Positions 8,062-16,077 of a stretch of DNA of 49,438 bases are shown here, in pieces. Source of the stretch: CAZAOY01 sp964486925. Lineage in GTDB: Bacteria; Bacillota; Clostridia; Oscillospirales; Ruminococcaceae. Location: positions 1 through 49,438 of the forward strand of contig CAZAOY010000016.1 of the NCBI GenBank assembly GCA_964486925.1. The letters are read 5' to 3'. Below the pieces are notes generated by a model. It was not told the origin of the DNA and did no database searches. It saw only the letters and a list, made by a program, of their open reading frames with translations. Each line of letters begins with the position of its first letter. The stretch's first letter is position 1. A program made the translations under genes and the position numbers.

Positions 8062-9066
8062 ATGAAGATACTTGCTATAGAATCATCCTGCGATGAAACT
8101 GCGGTTTCGGTGGTGGAGGACGGTAGAACGGTGCTGTCTAATGTGATATCCTCACAGGTTGAGGAGCACAAGCTGTACGGAGGAGTAGTGCCGGAGCTTG
8201 CCTCTCGCCGCCACTGCGAAAACATCGTAGCGGTTACCGATAAAGCACTTTCCGACGCTGAGGTTACCCTAGATGATATTGACGGGATAGCGGTCACCTA
8301 CGCACCGGGTTTAATAGGTGCACTGCTAGTTGGGGTTAACTTTGCTAAGGGGCTATCCTTTACCAAAAAGATCCCGCTTATTCCTGTGCACCATATAAGA
8401 GGGCATATCGCCGCAAACTATCTACAGTACAAGGATCTCAAGCCACCATTCCTATGCCTTGTAGTATCAGGTGGGCACTCTCATATAATTGAGGTACTAT
8501 CCTACACCGATTACAAGGTTATCGGCAGAACCTATGACGATGCAGTAGGCGAAGCATACGACAAAGCCGCACGATGTCTTTCCTTCCCATACCCAGGCGG
8601 AGTGTATATCGATAAAGCCGCACAGCTTGGAAACCCTCATGCTTACGCTTTTCCAAACCCGAAGGTAAAGGATAGCCCATATGACTTTAGCTTTTCGGGG
8701 CTTAAAACCGCTGTAATAAACCTAATCCATAACGCCAACCAAAAATCAACTCCTATCGACAAAAACGACCTCGCCGCAAGCTTTCAGTACACCGTCTGCA
8801 ACATCCTTACCTCACGGCTAATGGCCGCGGCTAAGGAGCATGGGTATCGTGATATCGCCGTTGCAGGTGGGGTTAGCGCAAACTCGGGACTTAGATCTGC
8901 CCTCTCGACCCTCTGCGATAATGCGGGATACAACCTTTATCTACCCCGACTGGAATACTGCACCGACAATGCGGCGATGATCGGAGCACAAGGGTACTAT
9001 GAGTACCTTGCAGGCAATGTTACCGATATGGGTCTTAATGCTATCGCTTCTATCCCTATAGGTTAG
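8062..9066 (+). CDS. tsaD: tRNA N6-adenosine threonylcarbamoyltransferase TsaD
   Basis: This 334-aa ASKHA-fold protein transfers the threonylcarbamoyl group from TC-AMP to A37 of ANN-decoding tRNAs, working with TsaB and TsaE in the cytoplasm. Visible family marks are the start K-I-L-A-I-E-S-S-C-D-E-T, the metal-binding H-H-I-R-G-H, V-S-G-G-H-S-H, D-D-A-V-G-E-A-Y-D-K and C-T-D-N-A-A-M-I-G. Length is normal. The start at 8062 is set by GGAGG about 10 nt upstream and by the family N terminus; an in-frame ATG at 8029 would add 11 unconserved residues. It stands alone here, with its own promoter and terminator. Confidence 0.97.
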   Translation: MKILAIESSCDETAVSVVEDGRTVLSNVISSQVEEHKLYGGVVPELASRRHCENIVAVTDKALSDAEVTLDDIDGIAVTYAPGLIGALLVGVNFAKGLSFTKKIPLIPVHHIRGHIAANYLQYKDLKPPFLCLVVSGGHSHIIEVLSYTDYKVIGRTYDDAVGEAYDKAARCLSFPYPGGVYIDKAAQLGNPHAYAFPNPKVKDSPYDFSFSGLKTAVINLIHNANQKSTPIDKNDLAASFQYTVCNILTSRLMAAAKEHGYRDIAVAGGVSANSGLRSALSTLCDNAGYNLYLPRLEYCTDNAAMIGAQGYYEYLAGNVTDMGLNAIASIPIG

Positions 9067-9078
9067 GATATATAAAAT

Positions 9079-9120
9079 AATGTGCAGTGACGATTCTTTA
9101 CACCGTCACTGCACATTTTT
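9079..9120. terminator. Bidirectional terminator between tsaD and the URO-D-fold gene
   Basis: AATGTGCAGTGACG (9079-9092) pairs with CGTCACTGCACATT (9104-9117), followed by a T-run; the A-rich left side serves the opposite strand less well. Confidence 0.88.
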
Positions 9121-9139
9121 ATCTATTAACTTAATAGCA

Positions 9140-10162
9140 CTACCAAGCTTCAACCTCGGTAGCCGCTTTAATCATTGCCATATAGTTGTCATATGGCACG
9201 TATTCAGGGATACTGTTTCCTGTACCTAGGGCGTATCCACCACGTTCCTTTGACCTTTCAAGCATAGCCTTAGCCCTGTCGTAAACCTCCTGCGGGGTCT
9301 TTCTGCAAACAAAGTCAACATCGATTCCGCCAAGTACCGCTATACGTCCATTTAACCTCTCATAAGCCATCTCAACCGGCTCAATAACATCCTCATAGGA
9401 ATGTTTACCGTCGTACTTAATATCATCGATAATATCGTCAAACACCGTCATAAGATTACCGCATGAATGTAGAATTGCAGGCTTACCGTTTTTATGGATA
9501 GCCTGTACTATCTTTTTGTGCCATGGGATAACAAACCTTCTCATATCATCAGGCGATAGCATTGTTTGGGTGTTAAAGCCCCAGTCATCGTTGCTGATTA
9601 ACGCTCCTACTGTGTCGTACTGCTCGCATATCTCATAGTACCGTACCAATCTGCTTCCTACCGCTTCAAAGATATCTGCAGCCAGCTCTTCATCATCAGC
9701 AATCATGTAGCATAATCCTTCATATCCTACTAGCTGTATTACGTTCTCTAACACTCCACCAGGGCCCCAGATTATAACCTTCATTCCTTCAGGCATAAAC
9801 TCCTTGCACCTATCAAGCAGGCTGTAGTCGTTATCGTCCGGATTAGGCCATGGGTACCGTTCAAATGATTCTCTATCGGTTATAACTATACCGTCATCCA
9901 TCGAGTAGCTGGATTCACTATGTACATCACCGCGTGGGAACCAGAAATCCGCACCCCTTAAGGTTACATAATCGTACCCTGCCGCCGCATATGCTAGTGT
10001 GTTTAACTTTGCATAGTCGTAATCTGTAGGGTTTTCTGGAAGCGTATACCCCGCTAGCTTTTCGTGTAATGGTAGATTTAAGAAAAATTCAAATAATGTC
10101 GGTCTGGATGGTTTTTCTTTTTTTAGCACCTTCAGGATCTCATCAAAACATGGTTTTCTCAT
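9140..10162 (-). CDS. Uroporphyrinogen decarboxylase-fold protein (methyltransferase-like)
   Basis: This 340-aa protein belongs to the URO-D superfamily TIM barrels. It carries I-L-H-S-C-G-N near residue 230, the His-x-Cys motif that binds zinc in corrinoid-protein methyltransferases of the MtaA/MtbA/CmuA type, and G-G-I-D-V-D near residue 280. It does not look like the heme enzyme HemE. The likely job is methyl transfer between a corrinoid protein and a thiol or unknown substrate, but no corrinoid protein gene is next to it. An AraC-type regulator gene lies 133 bp upstream on the same strand, and a cobalamin-type importer lies beyond that. The start follows AAAGGTG. Confidence 0.82.
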   Translation of the reverse strand: MRKPCFDEILKVLKKEKPSRPTLFEFFLNLPLHEKLAGYTLPENPTDYDYAKLNTLAYAAAGYDYVTLRGADFWFPRGDVHSESSYSMDDGIVITDRESFERYPWPNPDDNDYSLLDRCKEFMPEGMKVIIWGPGGVLENVIQLVGYEGLCYMIADDEELAADIFEAVGSRLVRYYEICEQYDTVGALISNDDWGFNTQTMLSPDDMRRFVIPWHKKIVQAIHKNGKPAILHSCGNLMTVFDDIIDDIKYDGKHSYEDVIEPVEMAYERLNGRIAVLGGIDVDFVCRKTPQEVYDRAKAMLERSKERGGYALGTGNSIPEYVPYDNYMAMIKAATEVEAW

Positions 10163-10295
10163 ATAACTTCACCTTTCAAGTATAATGTTGGCAGTATACT
10201 ACCAGTTAATACAACACCCTACTTTATGATAATATACCACTGTTAACATTCTACCATAAGTCTGTCTATAAAAAAATAGCGAAAAATTATAAAAA

Positions 10296-11096
10296 TCATG
10301 CATTTTGTAATATTTGGTGCTTTCGCTTGTACTCTCGTGGTGATAACCCCGTGACACGTTTAAAGGCGCGATAGAATGTAGTGGTATCTTCATACCCCAA
10401 ACGTTGGGCAATCTCCCCTACCGTTAACCCCTCAAAAAGTAACATCCTAATAGCTACCACAATCCTTGCCTTATCGAGATATGGTTTAAATGATACCCCC
10501 GCATAGGAGGTGATAAGCTTTGTCAGATGTTGTGGTGTATACCCAAAATGACGTGCCACCCCTGCTACCGTTAGCCGCTTACCTAGGTTGTCCTCGATAT
10601 AGATAAAGATATCCTTTATATTTTTGCTGTCATTTGTAATCCTAACCAAAGGCTTAATAAGCCTGTTAAGGTAGGCGGTGATGGATAGTAGGCTACCCTT
10701 TATTATATCAATAAAACCGTCATTTTTATAGGTAAATTCATCTAAAACACGACTAAACAGCTCCTTCATCTCATTACTGTATAGGTTTTCGCTAGGGCAG
10801 AAGATATAATCAGGAAATGACTTGTTATCCAAAAAATCCAGATCACAAAGTACCACAAGGATTTTACACTCCATTGTGGTAGCATAGGTTGAATGCACCA
10901 TATCCTGTGGAATTAATATAGTATCCCCCGCTGACATAGTTATGCTATCCCCATCAATCACCTGGACAGCTTCACCCGTTAGGATATATAAAATCTCAAC
11001 GTACCTGTGCCAATGCTCCCGCACCATGTAGCCGTCCTTTATGTTTTCGTTTATCATAATAACGCAGTTCTCAAAAAAGTTTTCTTCTTTAAACAT
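10296..11096 (-). CDS. AraC family transcriptional regulator
   Basis: This 266-aa regulator has an N-terminal cupin-like ligand-sensing domain (about 1-150; H-W-H-R-Y-V-E-I-L-Y-I-L-T-G-E-A and D-T-I-L-I-P-Q-D-M-V-H-S blocks). The C-terminal double helix-turn-helix (about 165-265) shows V-A-R-H-F-G-Y-T-P-Q-H-L and the family signature Y-R-A-F-K-R-V-T-G-L-S-P-R-E-Y. It probably senses a sugar or other small ligand and controls the URO-D-fold gene downstream. Its ribosome binding site AAAGGCGGT forms one arm of a long dyad that overlaps the promoter, which suggests translational insulation from read-through as well as possible autoregulation. Confidence 0.92.
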   Translation of the reverse strand: MFKEENFFENCVIMINENIKDGYMVREHWHRYVEILYILTGEAVQVIDGDSITMSAGDTILIPQDMVHSTYATTMECKILVVLCDLDFLDNKSFPDYIFCPSENLYSNEMKELFSRVLDEFTYKNDGFIDIIKGSLLSITAYLNRLIKPLVRITNDSKNIKDIFIYIEDNLGKRLTVAGVARHFGYTPQHLTKLITSYAGVSFKPYLDKARIVVAIRMLLFEGLTVGEIAQRLGYEDTTTFYRAFKRVTGLSPREYKRKHQILQNA

Positions 11097-11100
11097 AATC

Positions 11101-11153
11101 TACCGCCTTTGTATTTGTATAATCATTATACACTACAAAGGCGGTAATTGCAA
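11101..11153 (-). promoter_or_regulatory. araC promoter inside a long dyad that contains the RBS
   Basis: On the minus strand TTGCAA (11153-11148), a 17-bp spacer and TATAAT (11130-11125) form a promoter. The same stretch is a dyad: TACCGCCTTTG at 11101-11111 and its perfect inverse at 11136-11146, with an inner palindrome GTATAATCATTATAC at 11117-11131. The arm nearest the gene holds the ribosome binding site. The distal arm lies in the promoter spacer, so it is absent from mRNA made by this promoter. Confidence 0.75.
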
Positions 11154-11285
11154 TATCTATTTATGCTAATTTAAACGTAAGGAATACCTCACGATGTCGA
11201 CCACAAGGTCAAACCAACTATCATATACTAATCTTTATATGCAATCTTAACATCAGTTTTTACGTGCTATAATTAAAGATTAGCA

Positions 11286-12062
11286 TTAACTCTCCACGTC
11301 GTTCCAGTTGCTTAGCATACTATTCATATATCCAAGGACATCTATGCTATAGACATCATCAAGGTTTTGCTTAGAGAGTACAGACTTTATATCACCGGAT
11401 GATACCGCTTTGCCCTGCTTAAGCAAGACCGCTTTTTGACCATAGTGTAAAGCTAGATTAAGGTCATGCACCACCGCCACCACCGTCTTACCCTCACCCT
11501 TGACCCACTCCTTTATTATCTCAAAGATATGAATCTGGTATTGTAAATCAAGATGGTTTGTCGGCTCATCTAGTATTAATACATCGGGGTCTTGTGCAAA
11601 GAGCTGGGCTAGAAATACCCGCTGTATCTCCCCGCCTGAAAGTGTTAATACCGAACGCTCTTTAAGGTGTTCTATCCCTGTCATGCTTATCGCACGCTCC
11701 ACCATCCGCTCGTCCTCATGGGTTAGACGTTTTAGGAAGTCCTTAATATGCGCATACCTGCCCATCCTCACCACCTCTAGCACACTAAAGGAGTAGGACA
11801 GATTGTTATACTGGGTTAGTACCCCGATATGCCTTGCAAGCTTTATTGGGCGAAACCTTGAGATATCCTGCCCGTTGATGTAAGCAATCCCACTATGGTT
11901 AACAGTCCCCATAATCGCCCGAATTAAGGTGCTCTTTCCCGCACCGTTAGGCCCTACAATCATGAGCACCTCATTTTGATACGCATCAAAGCTTACACTA
12001 TCCACAAGTCTAACACCGTCAATCAAAACGGTTATATCCTTAACACTAAGTAACCTATCCAT
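11286..12062 (-). CDS. ABC transporter ATP-binding protein, BtuD/FecE type
   Basis: This 258-aa ATPase of an iron-siderophore/cobalamin importer has Walker A G-P-N-G-A-G-K-S-T (about 37-45), signature L-S-G-G-E-I-Q-R-V (about 140), Walker B D-V-L-I-L-D-E-P-T and an H-loop His (V-V-H-D-L-N-L-A). It powers uptake through the permease encoded 11 bp upstream, on the inner face of the membrane. It is the last gene of a three-gene operon in the order binding protein, permease, ATPase. Length is normal. The substrate is judged from the binding protein and is more likely cobalamin or a related corrinoid than ferric siderophore. Confidence 0.9.
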   Translation of the reverse strand: MDRLLSVKDITVLIDGVRLVDSVSFDAYQNEVLMIVGPNGAGKSTLIRAIMGTVNHSGIAYINGQDISRFRPIKLARHIGVLTQYNNLSYSFSVLEVVRMGRYAHIKDFLKRLTHEDERMVERAISMTGIEHLKERSVLTLSGGEIQRVFLAQLFAQDPDVLILDEPTNHLDLQYQIHIFEIIKEWVKGEGKTVVAVVHDLNLALHYGQKAVLLKQGKAVSSGDIKSVLSKQNLDDVYSIDVLGYMNSMLSNWNDVES

Positions 12063-12073
12063 AAAAACCTAAC

Positions 12074-13114
12074 CTATCTTTTCTTCTTTAGCCCAGACCT
12101 GTAAAATATATAGATAAACAATCCCGACCCTATAAAGGAGGTAATAATCCCAACAGGCAGTTCTACAGGACGAAGTATTGTGCGGCTAATAAGGTCACAC
12201 ACCATTAAGAATGTGCCGCCGATAATAATAGACGAAGGCATAAGCCGTTTGTGATTTGATCCCATAATAAACCTTGTAATATGCGGTATTACAAGCCCCA
12301 CAAACCCTATAACCCCGCTAATAGATACCGACACCCCAATAAGCACCGATACCGATACCATAATTACAAGCTTTACCCGCCTAACGTTTACCCCAATATA
12401 CCGCGCATTGTCCTCTCCCATTGAGAAGGCATTTATCTCATTAGCATATCGAACCAGTATCCCACCGCCTAAAAAAAGCGCTACAGCGATTATAATTACA
12501 TCCCTCACCCCGCTACCAGACAGACTTCCCATAGTCCAGAATACAATATTCTTTACCTTGTCGCCCGCAAAGGAGGTGATAAGCCCGGTAATACTCCCCG
12601 CAAACATAGAGAATATTACCCCGACTAGTATAATAGTGTTAGTGGACATCGAGGAGTCTACCTTATATGAAAGCGCTAGTATTAATAATAACGAGATAAA
12701 CGAGAAGATGATACTGCTAAATACAATTCCAAGCGAACCTAAAGCTGTAAAGTTTGCGCCAAATGCAATAGCGATTACCGCACCTAGCGAAGCCCCCGAA
12801 GATACCCCTAAGGTAGAGCCATCGGCAAGGGGGTTTTTGAGTAACCCCTGCATTGCCGCCCCACAAAGGGATAACGCACCACCAACCATCGCCGCCGTCA
12901 GCACACGTGGTAAACGCACACTCTGAATAATGGTTATAGTTTTATCGGGCACTGTCAGTTTAACCCCCGTAAAGGTTCTTATAAGTACCTTTATTGTATG
13001 GGAGAACGGGATTGTAACGCTCCCAATAGAGATACAAAGTAGGACAAAGAACAAGAACACAGTTATTATTAGCAGGTATCTTACAACCGTCGAAAGCCTT
13101 ACAACCGATTTCAT
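12074..13114 (-). CDS. ABC transporter permease, FecCD/BtuC family
   Basis: This 346-aa integral membrane protein has about ten hydrophobic segments and the FecCD marks V-R-L-P-R-V-L-T-A-A (about 68), G-A-A-M-Q-G-L-L-K-N-P-L-A-D, L-G-V-S-S-G-A-S-L-G-A and the cytoplasmic coupling region G-F-V-G-L-V-I-P-H-I-T-R. It forms the membrane channel of the importer. It starts 9 bp after the binding-protein stop, and the ATPase gene begins 11 bp after its own stop, so expression of the three is likely coupled. Confidence 0.93.
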   Translation of the reverse strand: MKSVVRLSTVVRYLLIITVFLFFVLLCISIGSVTIPFSHTIKVLIRTFTGVKLTVPDKTITIIQSVRLPRVLTAAMVGGALSLCGAAMQGLLKNPLADGSTLGVSSGASLGAVIAIAFGANFTALGSLGIVFSSIIFSFISLLLILALSYKVDSSMSTNTIILVGVIFSMFAGSITGLITSFAGDKVKNIVFWTMGSLSGSGVRDVIIIAVALFLGGGILVRYANEINAFSMGEDNARYIGVNVRRVKLVIMVSVSVLIGVSVSISGVIGFVGLVIPHITRFIMGSNHKRLMPSSIIIGGTFLMVCDLISRTILRPVELPVGIITSFIGSGLFIYIFYRSGLKKKR

Positions 13115-13123
13115 CCTACCTAC

Positions 13124-14116
13124 CTATTGACCATACACTGCCAGTAGTATCGCCTTTGCACCATCAACAAGTCTAGGGCCTGGTCGAGAGATTATATCTC
13201 CATCGGTAGCGTATACCCTATCATTCTTAACAGCGCTAATCTTAGACCAATTTGGACGTGATTTTATCTCATTAACAGGGCCATCCTTACCGTAGTCCTC
13301 GCTTGATATGGTGATTATAACATCGGGATTCTTCTCGATAATCTGCTCCTCGGATACCTCTGCCCAGCCTTCAAGATCTCCAAAGATATTTTTAGCACCG
13401 ATAAGCTCCAGGATCTCATTCTGGAATGTACCTTTACCACCCGACCATAAACCGTACTCTAAAGGTGAGGTTTCAAAGAATACCGATACCTTCTTCTTCG
13501 ACTTAACCTGCTCTACAAGATCAGTAAGCTTGGACTTCATGGAGGATACTATCTCGTCAGCCTTATCCTTCCGGCCTACAGCAGTACCGATAATGTCAAT
13601 CACCTTGTAGGTCTCCTCAAATGAGATAGCCTCGGTTACCACAACCTTTATCCCTGCATCTACTAGCTGATTGTTCTGCTCGATAGTCTGCCCCATAGTC
13701 CCTATAAAAACTACATCCGGATCTGCGGCGATAATCTCCTCAACATTTAGCTTTTCTCCTGTAGCGTACTGCTTTTTAGAAGTCGCTTGTTCAGGATAGT
13801 TGCACCAGGTGCTGACACCGATAATCTCTTCATCTAGCCCTAAAGCAAAAAGTATCTCGGTGTTAGAAGGGATTAACGAGATAATCTTAGTCGGAACGGT
13901 ATCAAAGGTAACCGACTGCCCCTTGCTGTCTACAACGGTATACCCTGTAGGCTCTGCCGCTTGTGAAGATGATACCTCTGACTGCGAAGATGAATCCTCA
14001 AGCTTAGATGATGACTCGATAGATTCCTCAGATGATGATTGCCCTTTACATGCGGCGAGTGAAAACATCATTACTACCGCAAAAACTAGCGAAAATGCCC
14101 TTTTAAATCTTCCCAT
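13124..14116 (-). CDS. Substrate-binding lipoprotein, BtuF-like (cobalamin-type importer)
   Basis: This 330-aa lipoprotein has a signal sequence ending in lipobox S-L-A-A-C, a Ser/Glu-rich linker, and two lobes joined by a helix as in class III binding proteins. I-S-L-I-P-S-N-T-E-I-L-F-A-L-G-L, the S-T-W-C-N-Y-P block and S-R-P-G-P-R-L are characteristic of BtuF-like proteins. It should capture cobalamin or a related corrinoid and pass it to the BtuCD-like pair downstream. The start at 14116 is set by GGAGG 8 nt upstream; an in-frame ATG at 14131 is part of that ribosome binding site. The 150-bp upstream region shows no cobalamin riboswitch, so heme or siderophore remains possible. Confidence 0.88.
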   Translation of the reverse strand: MGRFKRAFSLVFAVVMMFSLAACKGQSSSEESIESSSKLEDSSSQSEVSSSQAAEPTGYTVVDSKGQSVTFDTVPTKIISLIPSNTEILFALGLDEEIIGVSTWCNYPEQATSKKQYATGEKLNVEEIIAADPDVVFIGTMGQTIEQNNQLVDAGIKVVVTEAISFEETYKVIDIIGTAVGRKDKADEIVSSMKSKLTDLVEQVKSKKKVSVFFETSPLEYGLWSGGKGTFQNEILELIGAKNIFGDLEGWAEVSEEQIIEKNPDVIITISSEDYGKDGPVNEIKSRPNWSKISAVKNDRVYATDGDIISRPGPRLVDGAKAILLAVYGQ

Positions 14117-14285
14117 TATTTTGTCCTCCATGATAATTAACCACTTAATACTGTCAGCACTAGAATATAAGCTTAAACTCGGCTAACATCTATACCATTA
14201 TACATTGTATTATTCCATAAAACAATGTAATTTTTTATGGTATTTTACAAATTATCAATTGAATTTCCATTATTACAACATAATA

Positions 14286-14318
14286 GGCTGTATCAAAACT
14301 ATTAGCCTTGATACAGCC
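14286..14318. terminator. Stem-loop after SGNH hydrolase gene, possible terminator
   Basis: GGCTGTATCAA (14286-14296) pairs perfectly with TTGATACAGCC (14308-14318). A T-run is missing on the minus strand, so it may work poorly as an intrinsic terminator. Confidence 0.5.
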
Positions 14319-14346
14319 CATAATATTTAGTCTGTCATAACTACAA

Positions 14347-15690
14347 CTACTTCTTAATTGTTACCTTAAATGTAGTAGTCTTTCCGCCTGCTGTAATCTT
14401 TACAGTAGATGTACCAGCTTTAGCACTGCTAAAGCCAGATAACTTATAGCTATCTCCAACAAGGTTTTTAGAAGTCTTATCAGTTAAAGTCGCCTTAACA
14501 ACAAGACCTTTAGTATCTAGCTTTTCGCCAACCTTATAGGTCACCTTTGTAGGATTTTTAGCAACAGCAATCTTAGAGATACCATAAACCTTAGCTGTAT
14601 ATGAAGCCTTTTTACCAGATGCAGTTATAGTAACAGTCTTAGTTCCGGCAGTCTTGCTGCTAAATCCAGAGTACTCATACTGATCTCTGTCTAAAGTCTG
14701 CTTTGTACCATCAGTTAGGTAAGCGGTTACAACGATACCGGTAGTGTCAAAAGGTTCGTTTAGAGCATACTTAGTTACCTTAGCTTTTGTGATGGTGATC
14801 TTGGTTATATCAGGGCTTACTATAGCTTCAAAGTTTTGCGCAAAAATCATCTCATGTCCAACAGAGTTTGGATGAGGGTCGCCTAGATGAAGTTTGTTAG
14901 ATACGTTTGTACAAGGAGCAAGCGCACCTACTGCTTCAAAGTCAGAATAGATATCAATTGCTGTATAACCTAGAGTTTTTGCATGGGTTTTGATAACATC
15001 ATTCATTGATTCTAGAAGAGGAAGTAAAACCTTGTTAATCGCAGAGCTTGTTACGCTATATGGATTATAAACAGTCTGTACTAAGATTCTAGCATTAGCA
15101 TTAAGCTTTCTTATTGCTTGAATCGCTTGGTCAAACTTACCTCCGGTAAAGCCTTCACCCATAGGTCCTGCAAAGTTAAGAAGGTTGCTTTGCATCTTTC
15201 CTTGAAGATCCGCCGCCGCATTTTTGTCAGCTAAAACAGCCTCGATAGCTGCCATTAAAGTTGTTAAGCTACCTTTAGACTCAACCATCTTCTTCTCGGC
15301 CGCATCGATTGCAGGCTTAAGTAGATCGTTTGCCCCTATTGTTATAGTAATATAACTAGCCTTAGCTATATCATTCTTAACTGTTGGGATCTGAGCTAAA
15401 AGATCGGTAGAGGTATAACCATCAACCGCATGGTTAACCGCAGTAGCATCAAGTGCAGACGCTAGCCTGTTAACAAAGTTCTTTGGACTTTTCTTGTTTG
15501 ACGTAACTTGATTTGCAATTAGGTTTGGAAGGGTCTTAGTAGGAAATGCCACTAAACCGTATCCTGTAGAGATACTATCACCTAAAGCTACAAGTGTCTT
15601 GCTTTCCGCTGAAACGCTAGCCATTGGGATCATGCTCACTACAAGCATTACCGTAAGTAGTAAAGATACTATTCTTTTCCTTGATTTCAT
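14347..15690 (-). CDS. Secreted SGNH/GDSL hydrolase with two Big_3-like domains
   Basis: This 447-aa protein has a signal peptide (cleavage near residue 29, after V-S-A). The esterase domain (about 30-295) has block I V-A-L-G-D-S-I-S-T-G-Y-G with the nucleophile Ser, I-T-I-G-A-N-D (block III Asn) and D-P-H-P-N-S-V-G-H (block V Asp/His). Two tandem Ig-like domains of about 75 residues follow, each with Y-x-x-x-E-x-x-D-T-x-G-[IL]-V-V and G-F-S-S-x-x-A-G-T. These are typical of the Big_3 class, which often binds polysaccharide or cell wall. It probably deacylates a lipid or acetylated glycan outside the cell. It has no sortase motif and appears to be a single-gene unit; the start follows AAGGAG. 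Confidence 0.92.
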   Translation of the reverse strand: MKSRKRIVSLLLTVMLVVSMIPMASVSAESKTLVALGDSISTGYGLVAFPTKTLPNLIANQVTSNKKSPKNFVNRLASALDATAVNHAVDGYTSTDLLAQIPTVKNDIAKASYITITIGANDLLKPAIDAAEKKMVESKGSLTTLMAAIEAVLADKNAAADLQGKMQSNLLNFAGPMGEGFTGGKFDQAIQAIRKLNANARILVQTVYNPYSVTSSAINKVLLPLLESMNDVIKTHAKTLGYTAIDIYSDFEAVGALAPCTNVSNKLHLGDPHPNSVGHEMIFAQNFEAIVSPDITKITITKAKVTKYALNEPFDTTGIVVTAYLTDGTKQTLDRDQYEYSGFSSKTAGTKTVTITASGKKASYTAKVYGISKIAVAKNPTKVTYKVGEKLDTKGLVVKATLTDKTSKNLVGDSYKLSGFSSAKAGTSTVKITAGGKTTTFKVTIKK

Positions 15691-16029
15691 TTTTCTCCTT
15701 CTTTCCCGTATCCCCTAATGAAGATACTAATCGTTTTTTAGCCGTTGCTTAACAGGTAACTTGGTAATTTATGTAACACTGTCTATCTCTACCAAAAACA
15801 ACAACTATTAATACCATATATATATTACCACATTCCTGTGCAAATGTCAACTGCAAGTTTAATTTTGATACTTAATTTTACATAAATTACAAATTGTAAC
15901 CACAAATCTACTGTTTGACATATATGTCAAATGAATGAAAAACATTCTTATTTCAAGGTGACATAGCTGTCAGTGATCATCCGCACAGCATGACTGCTGT
16001 GTCAATATATCTAAGCTATAGTCAATCCA
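15691..16029. other. Intergenic region with an 18-bp perfect palindrome
   Basis: This AT-rich gap lies upstream of the SGNH hydrolase gene and downstream of copA. It holds the palindrome TTTGACATATATGTCAAA at 15914-15931, where each arm contains a TTGACA box, and a shorter inverted repeat CACAGCA/TGCTGTG near 15985-16002. No ORF with a ribosome binding site was seen. The palindrome may be an operator, or a -35 region for the hydrolase gene, but no good -10 follows at 17 bp. Confidence 0.5.
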
Positions 16030-16068
16030 AAACCGTGCAGACCCAAAATAAAGGAGGCTACACGGTTT
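16030..16068 (-). terminator. Terminator of copZ-copA
   Basis: AAACCGTG (16030-16037) and CACGGTTT (16061-16068) pair across a 23-nt loop, 9 bp after the copA stop, with a short T-run on the minus strand. Confidence 0.65.
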
Positions 16069-16077
16069 AATCAAGAT

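Noticed and set aside
12408..12926. 172-codon plus-strand frame opposite the permease gene
   Set aside because: The opposite strand encodes a clear FecCD permease with family motifs; the plus frame has no recognisable domain or start signal.
14117..14285. Cobalamin riboswitch upstream of the BtuF-like gene
   Set aside because: The region is short and AT-rich, and no B12-box-like or long structured element was seen.
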